A stretch of 64,000 nt of DNA from Isoetes taiwanensis (taxonomy: Eukaryota > Streptophyta > Lycopodiopsida > Isoetales > Isoetaceae): assembly GCA_021234155.1 (NCBI GenBank), contig JAJEKV010000067.1, positions 1,920,755 through 1,984,754 of the forward strand, given 5' to 3'. Under the pieces are notes generated by a model. The model was not told the origin of the DNA and searched no databases. It worked only from the letters and a program-made list of their open reading frames with translations. Numbering within the stretch: the first letter of the stretch is position 1; each line of letters opens with the position of its first letter. The translations under genes were made by a program, and so were the position numbers. Shown here one piece after another: positions 31,165-43,893 of this stretch.

Positions 31165-31374
31165 GGCGAAGAGGGAGGGAGAGCATAGAACATAACACGA
31201 AACAACTGGCTTAAGAGAAAAGCGCCGATGAGAATTTGGAGGCGAATGCAGAGGAAATAGCGATCCCCTAACCGGATGAGAGGCCCGAAATGCATGCAAT
31301 GCATGCAGGCAACGCATGCAACTCTTGCATGCTCGTCTGGCTCGAGAATCGCGATCCGTCGGATCGATCTGCAT
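31165..31374. repeat. Direct repeat, right copy (intron element)
   Basis: Right partner of 26948-27165. It ends GATCTGCATT at 31374, 27 bases before the next AAMP-like exon. The preceding 31133-31200 contains GAGAGCATAGAACATAAC twice in tandem. Confidence 0.7.
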
Positions 31375-32660
31375 TGTTTGAAGTCTTGTGCCTATATGCA
31401 GTGGCTAAAATGGCATCCACGAGGGCAAGTAGTACTTGCTGGTTCTGAACATTATACAGCATGGATGTGGAATGCTGTCAATGGAACTTGCATGAAGGTT
31501 TTCTCGGGCACAGTGAATCAGTCACATGTGAAAATTCACTCCAGATGGTACTTTTTCAGTCCAAACATCTTATGCCTTTATTTTGAGATCATTAGGTCAA
31601 AGACATAAAATACGCAGTTAGATGTAGTGCTTGAAGAAGTATTTGGTCAACAACATTTAGTTGTTACAGCTAGCTTTGACACTGGTGGTCATATCAAATT
31701 TTATAGGACGAGCAGTCTGTACTGGTTCTGCTGATGGCAGCTTCAGGGTTTGGAATGCAAGATCTGGAGAAACTAGTTATATCATCCATGGTACAGTGCT
31801 GTTGCATTTTGGGCTTTCAATTAGTGCAGTGTAAATGTAGGTATAAATGAATCAACTTTGCTTCAAATCCTTGATACGCTGTTTGTTCTGTGTAGGACAT
31901 CCTTACCATACTGAAGGCCTTACCTGTTTAGACATACACAATGATTCAACTATAGCCATGACAGGATCGACTAATGGGAGTGCTTGCTTGGTGAACATTC
32001 AAAATGGGAAGGTAGTTTAAGGGTCTATGGTCTATATGCTTGATATGGTCAAGTTGTGATATGTCTACCATTTAGTTCATGCGCCAACTCTGGAAATCCT
32101 GTCTAAAAGGTTATTGGAAGCTTAAAGAATCATGAAAACTCCGTCGAATCTGTTGGTTTCTCAAGTAGGTGAGTCTGGTGCTTTTGTTCTGGGTGGATGC
32201 TTTTAGATTAACTATTGACCACCAAAAGTAGTGGATGCCAAACTCATTATTTGGGATCTTCAGACCCTTCAAGCTCGGAGCATTTGTGAAGGTACATGAT
32301 TGTCGATATTACAAAAAAATCTTACAGAAATAACCATGTACATACCTTGGCATTTAGGAAAGAGTTATGAAGCTAATATGGTCTGCTTCACAAATTGTTA
32401 TTACTGGTTGTGGTGATGGAAAGGTAAGATTGTGGGATGGTAGAACTGGTGCTTGTGTTCGTACCTTCTCTGCTTCAACTGACGACACTTCAGAACTTGT
32501 ACTATCTATGTAAATCCTATCACTCTGCTCAATTTCTATTCTATTCTGCTCAATTTGAGTTTTATTTCTGGCTTTAAAAATTCACAAAGATCTGCCTATT
32601 TGCAGGGATAAAAAGTTCATTATAGCTGGTTATGATGACTCCACTGTAAGAGTTTTTTAA

Positions 32661-33963
32661 ATATAATGTAATTCCTCTTCTATGCCGATCTCAAGTTCTG
32701 CTGAGGAACTGAAAGATTACGACGTTATAGAGCTCCAAGGCTCATATAAATATGGTGATCAGATTGGAGTTCCTCAGCACTTCCTTTAAGAAGTTTCAAC
32801 ACGAATGGACATGAAATTTAAGAGACAACATGACTGACTTTAAACAGAAATATAGCCAACAATTCATTGGTATGAATGCAAATTCTTCTTAATGAAATTC
32901 AATTGCACTACAGATGCAAAAGCTGGTATTAATTTGGTTGTCATCTTTGAGGCCATATTAATCTTACGTCGAGTTTTTCAAACTTCGCTTTTAGAAGATT
33001 GATAATTATTTCTTGCTTGACTGCATGCTTTTGTTACTATGTTGCATAATGATTTAGTTTTAGGCATTTACAAATGAGCTATTACCAAGCATGTCCTTAC
33101 CTGCCAATGACTACATAAGCATTGCCAATGACTATATAACCATATACTGATCTTTAGATGAAAAAGGTTGCTATTTTGAACTATTGTTATTCACTCCTTA
33201 TTGTTTTTTAAGGTTCACTGGATTTCAGCATATTCCTGGAAATATGCTAGATCTAGGGTCCACAAATATACACATCATACCCTCGTATATCTCAACACTC
33301 CCCTGCGTATGTATATACGTAGAAAAATACGTATAGCAATGGCAAATACATGGCCATGTAGAAGAGCGTGTCCACCTCTCCAGCTCTCTAGAGCCTCTTC
33401 AGAAAAATCCTTCAGATATCTCAGAGCCGCAACCAGACTTCATGATTCTTCATGATTCTGGAACTACAGATCAAAGGCGGATGAAACCCAGAGCATAGCT
33501 GCAACCAACGAAAAATCCAAGGCAAACCTGTTCTTCCAAAAATCCCAACCCTGTTCTTCTGCTTTTTTCGCTCCCTCACTCTGCCCTAATTCATCCTGCA
33601 ATTCCGACTGAATTCATCCTGCAAGGGCGCTTGACATGTTCCGGCTTCCTTCCAGCAAAGGAATGCCACTGCTTTGGCGTCCATGCTCAGAAACACATGG
33701 CGATGCACTCCATTCTCAAACCATGGCTTTCATTAAACAAAAATAAAACCCATCCCCCCTTTTCCGCCTAACCATTGCCAAAATCATAGTAAAGACATAA
33801 TTTCGGAACCATAGAACTATGCCATAAAGCCATGTAATTAATAAAATAATATTTATGATGTGACCAACTCTTGGTGATGCAACTCTTCTTGAAAGAAGAC
33901 TTCTTTGCATGAGGCAGATTCGAACATAGCACAAGAGGAAGTGTACAGGGTTGTCCTAAAAAA
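32661..33963. other. Region between the two host pseudogenes
   Basis: No gene recognised. A TACGTA/ATACGT-rich stretch lies at about 33300-33340. Confidence 0.4.
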
Positions 33964-34795
33964 TATCATAGAAAATTAGAGTACACATATTGCTTGGTGC
34001 TTTTGAGTACTATTTTATAGATAAAATGCCTTGCTAAATATTCAGAAACAAAAACTGGAATAGCAAGGTCTTTTTCGCTCTGTATTATATGACATGCAAT
34101 GGCAACTTCAGGAAGAATACCACGTAGATCACTTTGGAAAATTGTCATGGCTACATGTAAAGCAATATCTGGTCGGATATTGAAAAATGTTCTACTAAAC
34201 TCTTGCACATCAGCAGAATCCATATCATCTCCAACATACTAATGGAGCAAATCTTGATATCCAAGCTTTATAATTTGATTGCATTGCCTCAAACAACTGA
34301 TTAAGATCCGCTTGCTCGAAGCCCCCAAAATAATCTTCATCATTAATGTAACTACGATGCAGATTAGTATTAAATGTTACTGATATATAATGGAATTGAA
34401 AGAAAAACGTAGGAAACATATGTATCTTACCAAGGAGAAGCTGATAGTAATACCAGTTTAGAGAAGAACTCAGGTCTCTCAAGTGATGCTAAGCAACCAA
34501 CCATGCCAGATATAGAGTGGCCAACAAATATGCATGAGTATATTTGAAGTTCTTCTAATAGAGCAATCAGATCGTTAGCATATGCATCTAGTGTGGAATA
34601 TCTAGAAAAACTATAATATTCAGCATTTGTTATTCCGGCTCCCATGAGGTCAAACAACACAATTCAATAATCATCTACCAAGTGTGGCACGATATGCTTC
34701 CAGACTGACTGATCTGTGCCAAAACCATGACTCATAACCATAATTTGCTCTCCTTTTTCAAGTATTGACACATTATGTGCTTGAAGTCGCGACAT
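33964..34795 (-). pseudogene. KAI2-like: KAI2/D14-like alpha/beta hydrolase, degenerate
   Basis: Two exons on the minus strand: 34795-34431 and 34351 to about 33964, separated by a 79-base GTAAGA...TAG intron at the site usual for KAI2. Motifs: [20 protein letters not shown], the nucleophile elbow GHSIS, then [21 protein letters not shown]-x-NIRPDIAL and KDLAIPV with the catalytic Asp. KAI2 and D14 proteins perceive karrikin-type or strigolactone-type butenolides. Lesions: TGA at 34666-34664 where Arg or another sense codon is expected after VDDY, a one-base insertion near 34236, and loss of the C-terminus including the catalytic His region. The frame ends in unrelated residues. Family assignment is strong; receptor function is not possible for the gene as read. 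Confidence 0.85.
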
Positions 34796-36117
34796 CTTTC
34801 TGAAGAAAGTACCTGATACCATGAATGATATACTTAATCAACAACTCAAACTAGGCTTAGATAATCATTCACCTGTTTTAGGCACTATCTTTTCTTGTTT
34901 TATACTATAATCTCATTGCAATGGTGCAACACTAAGCTTTTAACCGAAATTGAATACACGTTCAAAGCTTTTTCTTGGCAGTTTTACTATTTTGTCCGAT
35001 TAGACATCCAAATGCAATGGATGCAAGAATTAATACAATCTACACCCGGCTTCTATACTCAGGATTTGCTTTGTGGCTTATTTAGGTTTGAGAAGAGGAG
35101 ATCGATGGGGAATTAGGCAGTTTCATTCAAGATTGCTAGGTTATTTTACAATTGAAGTAGTTGTGCTTAAGGTTTTCCAATTATGCAAGCTAATAGCTTT
35201 CTTTATGATATATTAGAAACATATAGAGCTTCATCCTACGATAGCACATTTTATGCAAACTTCCCTCAAGTTTTAAAACTCTTTGCTACACTTGAAATCG
35301 ATGAGCACATGTGGCAACAACTGCAAGTTATAACTAGACGATGACAATGTGCAATAATATCAAGGTCATGCAGTTGGATGTGATGGAAAGCATATGCTGG
35401 ACTTCCATACGCATAGCATATGCTCGAAATAAACAGTATTTGGTGCATGTGCTAGTGTGTTTGCACAAATTAATGCATGTGCATGTGCTATGGAGTAAAG
35501 AGTTATGTTCTATCCATATGCTTTTCTCCAAGTTCACTTTTCACATGTCCAGAACTGTGATCATTTTTTACTTAAACAAAACCTCATTTGCATCAAGTTG
35601 GACAAAAGAAATGTTTGCAGCGGCCTTGGCCGCCGCGATAAATTTCTTGTAGATATAAATGCAAGAGCCCTAAGAAGAGGCCAGACAACTGTTTCAAGGA
35701 TTGTGGTTGCTGAACGGCAATATTGTGCCAACTCAACATATTGGTACATTCAACATGCAAATTTTGCATGAATAGGGGCTCTCTGTCACATAGGCTATTT
35801 CTGTATATAGCATCTTAAATTTCTTGGCCTACAAATGATCTCAGCACGACTTTAAACATTGCTTATAGATTGTAGATAATGCAAGCCATAAAGAGGTTAC
35901 ATATTGTGCAGCATAGAATCTGTTATTACCAAGTGGAAAAAAGTCCTCATGGAAGAAAGTTCTCATATGAAGTCTTCAGTTATCTACAAGACCCTTAAAG
36001 CTTCATAGCAATGTTCCCATTAGTTTATCAAACAAATTTTTGGAATCGAAAGCATGTTAGCTACTTCATACAAAATTTTGCATGAAGGGAAAGTAAATTT
36101 AGAAAATCTCAGAATAC
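34796..36117. other. Anonymous sequence
   Basis: Only short frames, none recognised. If the KAI2-like gene had a promoter it would lie at 34796-35300. I see no clear TATA or known box. Confidence 0.4.
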
Positions 36118-36583
36118 ATTGCTTTCATTTCCTTCGACCATCTCAACCTCCCGTAGGATAGTGCAACATAGCATTTTTTCACCCCAATATGAGGAGACAA
36201 GTAAGCTTTTTGTGTTATACCAGCCTTTAGGCAAAGAAAGCTAGATCTCCAACAACTTTACGAGAATTATCCACTCTGGTGTTCCAGAGATAAGCTCTGA
36301 AGCATGGAAAATAAAGAGGCCCTCAACAACAATTTGAAGGATTTAAATTGATTTTTGTCATTTTCTTCGACCATCTCAATCTCCCATGAGATGATGCAAT
36401 AAAGCCTTCTTTTTGACCCCAATACAAGGAGGCAAGTAAGCTTTTTGTGTGCCAGAGATAAGTTCCAACGACTTTACAGAAACTATCCACTTCTAGTGTG
36501 CCAGAGATAAGCTTTGAAGCATGAAAAACAACGAGGCCCTCAACAACAATTCGAAAGGTTTAAAACGATTTTATCATATGCTG
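36118..36583. repeat. Tandem duplication, 233-bp offset
   Basis: CTTCGACCATCTCAA at 36132 recurs at 36365. AAGTAAGCTTTTTGTGT, CCAGAGATAAGCT and GAGGCCCTCAACAACAATT recur with the same spacing. Confidence 0.8.
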
Positions 36584-39520
36584 GACGAGAAGGCAATGGC
36601 ACAATGCATCACCCTTCTTATTGAACCATTAACAGAGCTGATTCATTGCATTTCCATATTTTGTAGTAATGTGTTGTTAGAATTGTTTATGTATGTTACT
36701 ACCTGTTGCAGCCCTGGATCTCGCATTTATTCCTTCATGCTTATTTTTTTCCTTATTATGCAATCATATCTAAAAGTGTCGCAAAAGACATGAATAGAAG
36801 ACCTTATAAAGATGCGTCAGAAGCTCAGGCGACATATGATAAAAAGTGTTGGCTTTTAGCTTGTTTGATGTATCTGTGCGGATTGTGGTGATGAATCTGC
36901 ACTTTTTCATAAGCAAATGTGTATGCAAGTAGTGTTGCGGGCCCTGTTCCAGTGTCTTGAAAGTTCACACAGTATTCTATCAGTCCAATGCTAGAGGAAC
37001 ATGTTAGGAAAACAAAGGGCAAGAGATAGCCATTCATGGCAGCGTTTGTAAGGGATTTGATTGGATCTAAACACGTATATGACCGATGGTGAATTTGGGA
37101 AAGTAAAACTAGCTTAAACAAAATGGGCAGGAAATGACACCGATGCAACAAGATGAACGAACCTAGTTGTTCATTTAGGCGCAAGGGAGGATAACATGTT
37201 AGAATGATGGTCTTATCATGATTAAATTCTTTTTTCCAGAGGCACTTGATCACTAATGGTGGTACCTATGGTTTCTGCTTCAGTCTTCTCATCATAGCTC
37301 TTGATAGCAATGTCAATTTTGGATGTATTTATGCTTGTTTGAAAGCTCGTGGCATGGTCTTTCTATTCATGTATGATTTGTGTGTTGGTTTTATCAATTT
37401 TAGTGTAAAGAAATGGTAGGGTTTATCTGTATAACTCTCATAAATGGTGTCAATTCTTTATGTGATTGGGCTCTTTTGGAGCGAGGGCTTTCTAATGGTA
37501 TCAATATTGCCCAAAAAATTGTTAAATTGTAGGTGAATGACAGTCTAATCATTTGGGCCCTTTTGATGGAAATGACAAGATCAAGCCACAACCCTTCAAA
37601 ACTCACCACAGGTAAGCCAAATATACTGCAACATAATGCTTATAAGGACTCTATAGTGATTTCTCCTCAGATAGGCATTTTAGATGCTTATACGCTGGCC
37701 CACGAAAGTTCAATTTTTGCCACTAAGAATACTTCTGGATCAGGATTTGAAGGGAAAGGGGCGAAAGGCCATGATTAAAATAATGAAAAGAGCAGGTGCA
37801 ATGCCCATGGAAAAGAACTGCAAATCTGTGCATAGATGTAAGAAGTTGTAGAAGTGACAACAAGCTACTGAAGAAATTTTTTTAAAATTAGAACGACACT
37901 GCTATGAGTGGATGGTCTATTGAATAATACCCTTGCCCAATTAAGACATGTTCATGATCAGAGACAGTCAGTAATGGAAGTTGTGTTGACTTTAAGCATA
38001 AAGAATATATCTAGTGAGACAGCCAGAGACTAAACTTGTGAAATCTAGTATTGACTGGAGCTAGAATTTGAAGCTGAAATGTCAATCTCTATGTCGACTA
38101 ACCAAACAAAAACAATTTATTGTTCACATGAATGGAGAAAGGGTGGTTGTCCAGCTGGCATAGTCATGGCCGTCAATACATTTGATGCTTGCCCTTGTGC
38201 CTTCTTCACAAGCTATTTCTGCACCATCGCCTTCTTCTAGTGCATCTCCGTCTCAGTCTATATTAGTAGACCCTCTTAATGAGGATCAACACTCTCGTCT
38301 TCAGGACATTGCTCACAAGCAAGAATTATTGGAAGAAGGATGGTATACTCCCAGAAGAAGCTTGCACGTCTTAAAAATAACTCGACTCCTCAATGCATGT
38401 TGGTTCACTCTGTGGCTCCAACATCCTCTATGATTATTACGGTGGATGGAAAAGGAAAAGGGCATTGAGACAGAGGGAAGCGGATCAAGTTCTTTGTTAA
38501 TGATTCTATGGATGTAAAAGTTCGACCCTAGTTAAAGAAGTTCTAGAAAATGGCATTTATTCAAAAAGCGAACTGTGGGAGCTTTTCTAACAATGGTATC
38601 TACATAAATATGTGGGGAAAATTGCAATCCCTATCTGATGAGTCGTATCGATGCACATTTTAACTATGGTGGTTATGCTAATGGCAAAAAAATGAGAATT
38701 CTAAAGAGTGATGTAAGGCGTTGAGTTTAATGTAGTTACAACACATTTGTTGAAAGACATTAAAAGGGTTCATTAAAAACCTAGTTTGGCCATGTCCAAA
38801 AGGAAGTTTAATGGTGATGCGACTTCATTATCAAAAAAAAGCTAATGTTGTATTAAATATAAATTTGAGAGCAAAAGTCATGCATATTAATATTATGCCT
38901 CGTGTTTTAAGATAAATGAGCACAACATGAACATTGGTCCAATCATTTTTACCTCGCATCTTTGGGGAACAGGCACAACCAACCATGGGGAGAGGTGTAG
39001 CTGGATTATGAAGGGGCATGGATGAATTATGAAAAGCAACAATGTATGAAGAGCAACATGTATAACATGAAATGAGGCTGGTTTTGGAACAGTTTAGTCA
39101 ACTCTGCCAAAACCCGAGATGCCAATTTTCTCAAAGCAAATAATTCCATAATATATCGATTCATGTTCAACTTTTAAGGGTCTACATCATCTTTGCCGGT
39201 AACTAATATCAAGTATAGGCTATATTATGCATAAGAAAAAGCTGCATAGAGAGTTGTTCGGGATAGTTGCAACAACATTTGCATGTTATATTTCATAAAA
39301 GAGAGTATGTACAATTTACAAACTGTAGTAGCATAGACTGAAAAGAAATTCAAATCTTCCATCACCATGAGGATGTATAAATGAGCAGGAAATAGTGCAA
39401 TCCTCGTGCATAGTCTAGAAAAAAGGGGCAAAAAAAGCATGATCGCAAGAGCAAGAAGAAAAGGCTATCTGGAAAGCCCAAGTTGTTAATCGAATCTTGG
39501 AGGGGGGAAAGTTTTAGGGT
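36584..39520. other. Anonymous sequence
   Basis: Short frames such as 37533-37778 and 38182-38433 (Ser/Pro-rich, then DPLNEDQHSRLQDIAHKQEL) and KRRALRQREAD near 38450 resemble remnants of a LINE ORF1. I cannot support a product. Confidence 0.35.
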
Positions 39521-39559
39521 TTTATGACGACATACACTAAAACTTTATAGAAAAAGGAT

Positions 39560-41360
39560 AATGTTATAAAGAAGTGTGTAGTGCATCGAGCCCTAATTTG
39601 AATGGCGAGATCATCCGGATGCATCCGAAGGCCCTAGATTTAAAAAACGACTTACCAACACTATGATTGGTCATGCTTGATCTCTTAAGGGAAAGGGTAA
39701 ATGAAAAGGGGGAAAAGGAATGGGGAAGGGGAAGAGAGAATGTGAAGGGCAAAAAGGCATGGGGAAAAGGGAAAAGGGTAAGAGGAAAAGGGAAATGGGT
39801 GGGGATAAGAGAAGAGAAAAAGGCATGGAAAACGAAAAGGGAAAGGGAAAAAGGAAGGGGAACGAGGGAAGGAGGAAGAGATAAAGTAAAAGGTAAATGG
39901 AAAGGGCATGAAAAAAAAAGAGGAAAAGGTTGAAAAAAGAGAAAAATGAAGGAAAAAAAAAGCATGGAAAGGGGGAGAGAAAAAAGCATGGGAAAAAGGA
40001 AGGAGCATGGGAAAAGGGGGAAAAAGAGAAGCGTTGAGGAAAAGGAAAAAGGAAGGGACAAAAAAAATAGGAAAAGGGAAAAAAAAGAGAAAGGGAAAGG
40101 GAAAGAAAAAAACACATCAAGAAAAAGGGAAGAGTGAAAGGTTGGAAAATGGGAAAATGGAAGAGACAAGGGGAACAAAAAAAGGATGGGGAGAGAAAAA
40201 AAGAAAAGGGGCATAGAAAAGGGAAAGTGAAAAAAAAAGAAAAGGAAAAAAGGGGGGAAAGGAACCTAGGTAAAGGTCACAAGGAAAGAAAGAGGGAAAC
40301 GAGAAAAGGGAAGGGAAGGGCATGAGAGAGAAAAGGGAAGAGGAAAAGTTGGAAGAAAGGGAAAAAGAAAAAAGGAAAAGAAAAGGGCAAGAGAGAAAGG
40401 GTGGGGAAAACACAAAAATTGGTATAGGAAATAAGAGAAGGAAAACAAATGTGCAAAAAGGCATGGAAAAGGAAAAAGAAAAAGGAAAGGAAAGGAAAAG
40501 AGCACAGTGAAAAAGTTTATCGGCAAAGGAGGAAAAATGTGAAAGAAAATCCATCAAGAAAAGGAAGCAACAAAAAAAATGGGGGAAATGTAAAAGGGAG
40601 TGATGGAGGGGGTCAAATGGTGGAGAAAAAGGACATGAGGAAAGGAAAAGAGAAAAAAAAAGAGAAGGGTTGAAATAAGAGAAAACTACATGAAGAGGGA
40701 AAAGGGTGGGAAAAGGAGGAAAAGGAAGTACAGGAAAAATAAAAAGAAGAAAATCATGGGAAAAAGGGCATGGGAAAAGGGAAATAGAAAAAGAAAAAAG
40801 AATGGAAAAGGGGGGGAAGAGAGAGAGGCACGGAAAAAGGAAATGAGGAAAATGGAAAAGGGAAGAAAAAAAAGGGAACATGGAAAAGGGAAAGAGGGAA
40901 AGGGTGAGGAGATGGAAAAGGGAAGGTAAAAAGGACATGGGAAAACGGGGAGGGAGAAATCAAAAATAGAAGGGAAAAGGCACACAAAAAAAGGAGGAAA
41001 AGAGTGGGAAAAGGAGGAAAAGAGAAGGAAAATAGGCATGGAAAAGATCCTCAAAGAGTAAAAGATTGAGAAAAAGGGAAGACATGGAAAAGGGTGGGGA
41101 AAAGAGAAGGCATAAAAAAAAGAGAAAGGGAAGGGAAAAGGGCAAAGAAAAAGTAGAAGGAAAAAATGGAGAAAGGAGCAAAAGGGAAAGGAAAAGGTTC
41201 CGGGGGAATAGGGAAGGGGGGGAAGGAAAGGGATGGGGAAAACAAGGAAACATGTGAGAAAGACGAGAAAAAAAAGGAAAAAAAATAAAAAAAAAATGAA
41301 ATGCGGGACCCTTTAAAAAGGGAAAGGAAAAAAAAGGGAAAGAGAAAAGGAAAGGGCTTT
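39560..41360 (+). mobile_element. Helitron, polypurine-array family, copy 2 (3' end not found)
   Basis: The 5' part TAATGTTATAAAGAAGTG is followed by CATCGAGCCCTAATTTGAAT, then CGACTTACCAACACTATG and ATTGGTCATG. This parallels the start of the 58810 copy (CATCAAACCCTAATTTAGAT, ATCGTGATTGGCC). The purine array follows at 39690-41360. No GCCCAGC hairpin or CTAG end is seen up to 42000, so the 3' end is lost or diverged. Confidence 0.6.
39690..41360. repeat. Polypurine array (plus strand)
   Basis: About 1.7 kb almost entirely A and G, in irregular GGGAAAAGG, GAGGAAAAGG and GGCATGGAAAAGG runs. A recurring GGCATGG punctuates it. Long frames here are compositional artefacts. Confidence 0.92.
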
Positions 41361-41889
41361 TGGTTTCGCATCACAAATGCATTTACAGGGCTCTCAGACT
41401 TAGGTCCTATATGATTATTCACCACAAAGTTCTATCATATAAAGATAACAACCAACGGAATATGCTAAGGGATATTTTATACACATCCATTGCTCCAAAG
41501 GCACAGCTTTTGTAGGAAGACAATTGTAACAAGGGATTAAAAGGGAATGTGAATGACAAATTGGGTCAAGATTGAAGATAAATGGCAATAAAGTTTATCA
41601 AACGATTAAAAAATGTGATCATGAATAATTAAGGAAGGAAGCAACAAATAAAAATGGGACTCGCTATTATGTAAAAGGGCCCATATATCAGGATAGGGTC
41701 AAGATGGTGGAGAAAAAGGCAGCGACCAATATAATCACAAAAAGGAGAAGTGCTTATAACAGACAACGACTAGTTAAAGGTGAAATAGACATAGCAGAAC
41801 CAACAATTGTATTTGACCAATAAACAGGAATCGACCAATCATCTAACAAATAGCTAATCACTATCTCAACGACTATCTATGTCACAGCC
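41361..41889. other. Anonymous sequence
   Basis: No gene recognised. GGTCCTATATGATTATTC at about 41402 is a stray unit of the 26-bp array that starts at 42425. Confidence 0.4.
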
Positions 41890-42340
41890 TATAAAAAGCG
41901 GATTGTGTTACCTAGAACTCCCATCCCAGAGTTCCCCTCAACCGTGAGTTCCCAAAACTCCCCATGCACAACCGATACTGATCCCCAGGATCAGTCTGAA
42001 GTCCAACTTCAACACGTTCTATCACAAGAATTTAGTATTGCAGGGAAGTCCGTATATATCATCCCGGGTGTGGTTTATTCGGACAAATCTGCAGTGGTTT
42101 TTCCGGACTTCCGGAATCAGCCACCCCCATCCCATCCGATCCCATGGCATGCTGGGGGATCCTCAACCCATGCCGCATTCAACATCGCTGCATGGCATAC
42201 CCGCATGGATCATCACCCATCCATGCCAATCTTTCATTAAAGCCTTCCTGCCACAATGGTACATCAGGTACATGCCTCACACCACTTGAACCAGATCCGG
42301 CCACAAAGGTACATCAGGGACACATACAAAGGTGCAAATC
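41890..42340 (+). mobile_element. LTR-like fragment (relative of the gypsy LTR at 57 kb)
   Basis: A TATA-like CTATAAAAA lies at 41889-41897. From about 42040 to 42295 the sequence matches, in inverted orientation, about 57240-57520: GGAAGTCCGTATATATCATC, GACAAATCTGCAGTGG, GGACTTCCGGAATCAGCC, CATGGATCATCACCCATCC. No integrase or gag is nearby, so it may be a solo or decayed LTR. Confidence 0.6.
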
Positions 42341-42424
42341 GTACTAGGTCATGATTAGATTGGCCAACTAACCTGAAAATTTAGTACAATGTTTTAATTA
42401 AGTGCACTCCTTTAAATAAATAAG

Positions 42425-43680
42425 TGGTATAAAAAACAAGGTTAATCAGGACATAGGTCCTATATGGTTTATTCATGACAAATGTCCTCTAAGGTTAATC
42501 AGGACATAGGTCCTATATGATTATTCAAGACAAATGTCCTCTAAGGTTAATCAGGACAAATGTCCTCTAAGGTTAATCAGGACAAATGTCCTTTAAGGTT
42601 AATCAGGACATAGGACCTTTATGTTTAATCAGGACATAGGTCCTTTAGGGTTAGTCAAGACACATGTCCCTTAAGGTTAGTCAGGACATAGGTCCTATAT
42701 GGTTATTCAGGACAAATGTCCTCTAAGGTTAATCAGGACATAGGTCCTATATGGTTATTCAAGACAAATGTCCTTTAAGGTTAATCAGGACAAATGTCCT
42801 TTAAGGTTAATCAGGACATAGGTCCTTTAAGGTTAATCAGGACATAGGACCTTTATGTTTAATCAGGACATAGGTCCTTTAGGGTTAGTCAAGACACATG
42901 TCCCTTAAGGTTAGTCAGGACATAGGTCCTATATGGTTATTCAAGACAAATGTCCTTTAAGGTTAATCAGGACAAATGTCCTTTAAGGTTAATCAGGACA
43001 TAGGTCCTTTAAGGTTAATCAGGACACATGTCCCTTAAGGTTAATCAGGACATAGGTCCTATATGGTTATTCAGGACAAATGTCCTCTAAGGTTAATCAG
43101 GACATAGATCCTATATGGTTATTCAGGACAAATGTCCTCTAAGGTTAATCAGGACATAGGTCCTCTAAGGTTAATCAGGACATAGGTCCTCTAAGGTTAA
43201 TCAGGACATAGGTCCTATATGGTTATTCAAGACAAATGTCCTTTAAGGTTAATCAGGACAAATCTCCTTTAAGGTTCATCAGGACATAGGTCCTTTAAGG
43301 TTAATCAGGACACATGTCCATGGTTAATCAGGACAAATGTCCTTTAAGGTTAATCAGGACATAGGTCCTTTAAGGTTAATCAGGACACATGTCCCTTAAG
43401 GTTAGTCAGGACAAATGTCCCTTAAGGTTAATCAGGTCATAGGTCCTATATGGTTATTCAGGACAAATGTCCTCTAAGGTTTATCAGGACATAGGTCCTA
43501 TATGGTTATTCAAGACAAATGTCCTTTAAGGTTATTCAGGACACATGTCCCTTAAGGTTAGTCAGGACACATGTTCCTTAAGGTTATTCAGGACAAATGT
43601 CCTCTAAGGTTTATCAGGACATAGGTCCTATATGGTTATTCAAGACAAATGTCCTTTAAGACACATGTCCTTTATGGTTA
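42425..43680. repeat. Array of about 48 copies of a 26-bp dyad repeat
   Basis: Typical unit AGGTTAATCAGGACAAATG, then TCCTTTA. Each unit contains AGGACA-2 bases-TGTCCT or AGGAC-4 bases-GTCCT. Variants alternate: GGTTATTCAAGACAAATG, GGACATAGGTCC, GGACACATGTCC. The 26-bp period is kept with few indels for about 1250 bp. Higher-order blocks of several units repeat (compare 42600-42740 with 42840-42960). No spacers differ between units, so it is not a CRISPR. Confidence 0.95.
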
Positions 43681-43893
43681 ATTAGGACAATGGTTAGTCA
43701 AGACATAGTTATGTGATTAATTTGGTCATGGTTTAGGGTTAATGAAGACATTGAAAGCTTGTGGTTAAGTCTGACATGGTCATGGCAGACCTAAGATTCA
43801 AATTTCTGAACATTATTGCTTTTCTGCACATTGGAGGTGACTCACACCACTCGTGTTTTGCCAAGTGTCATTACTTGGTAGTGGGGTCCAAAG

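Noticed and set aside
42038-42347. Frames in the LTR-like fragments at 42 kb and 57 kb
   Set aside because: Several overlapping frames in each copy, not extended beyond the shared non-coding LTR segment.
42425-43680. CRISPR array
   Set aside because: Units are contiguous 26-bp tandem repeats with no unique spacers, in a plant nuclear genome, and no cas genes are present.
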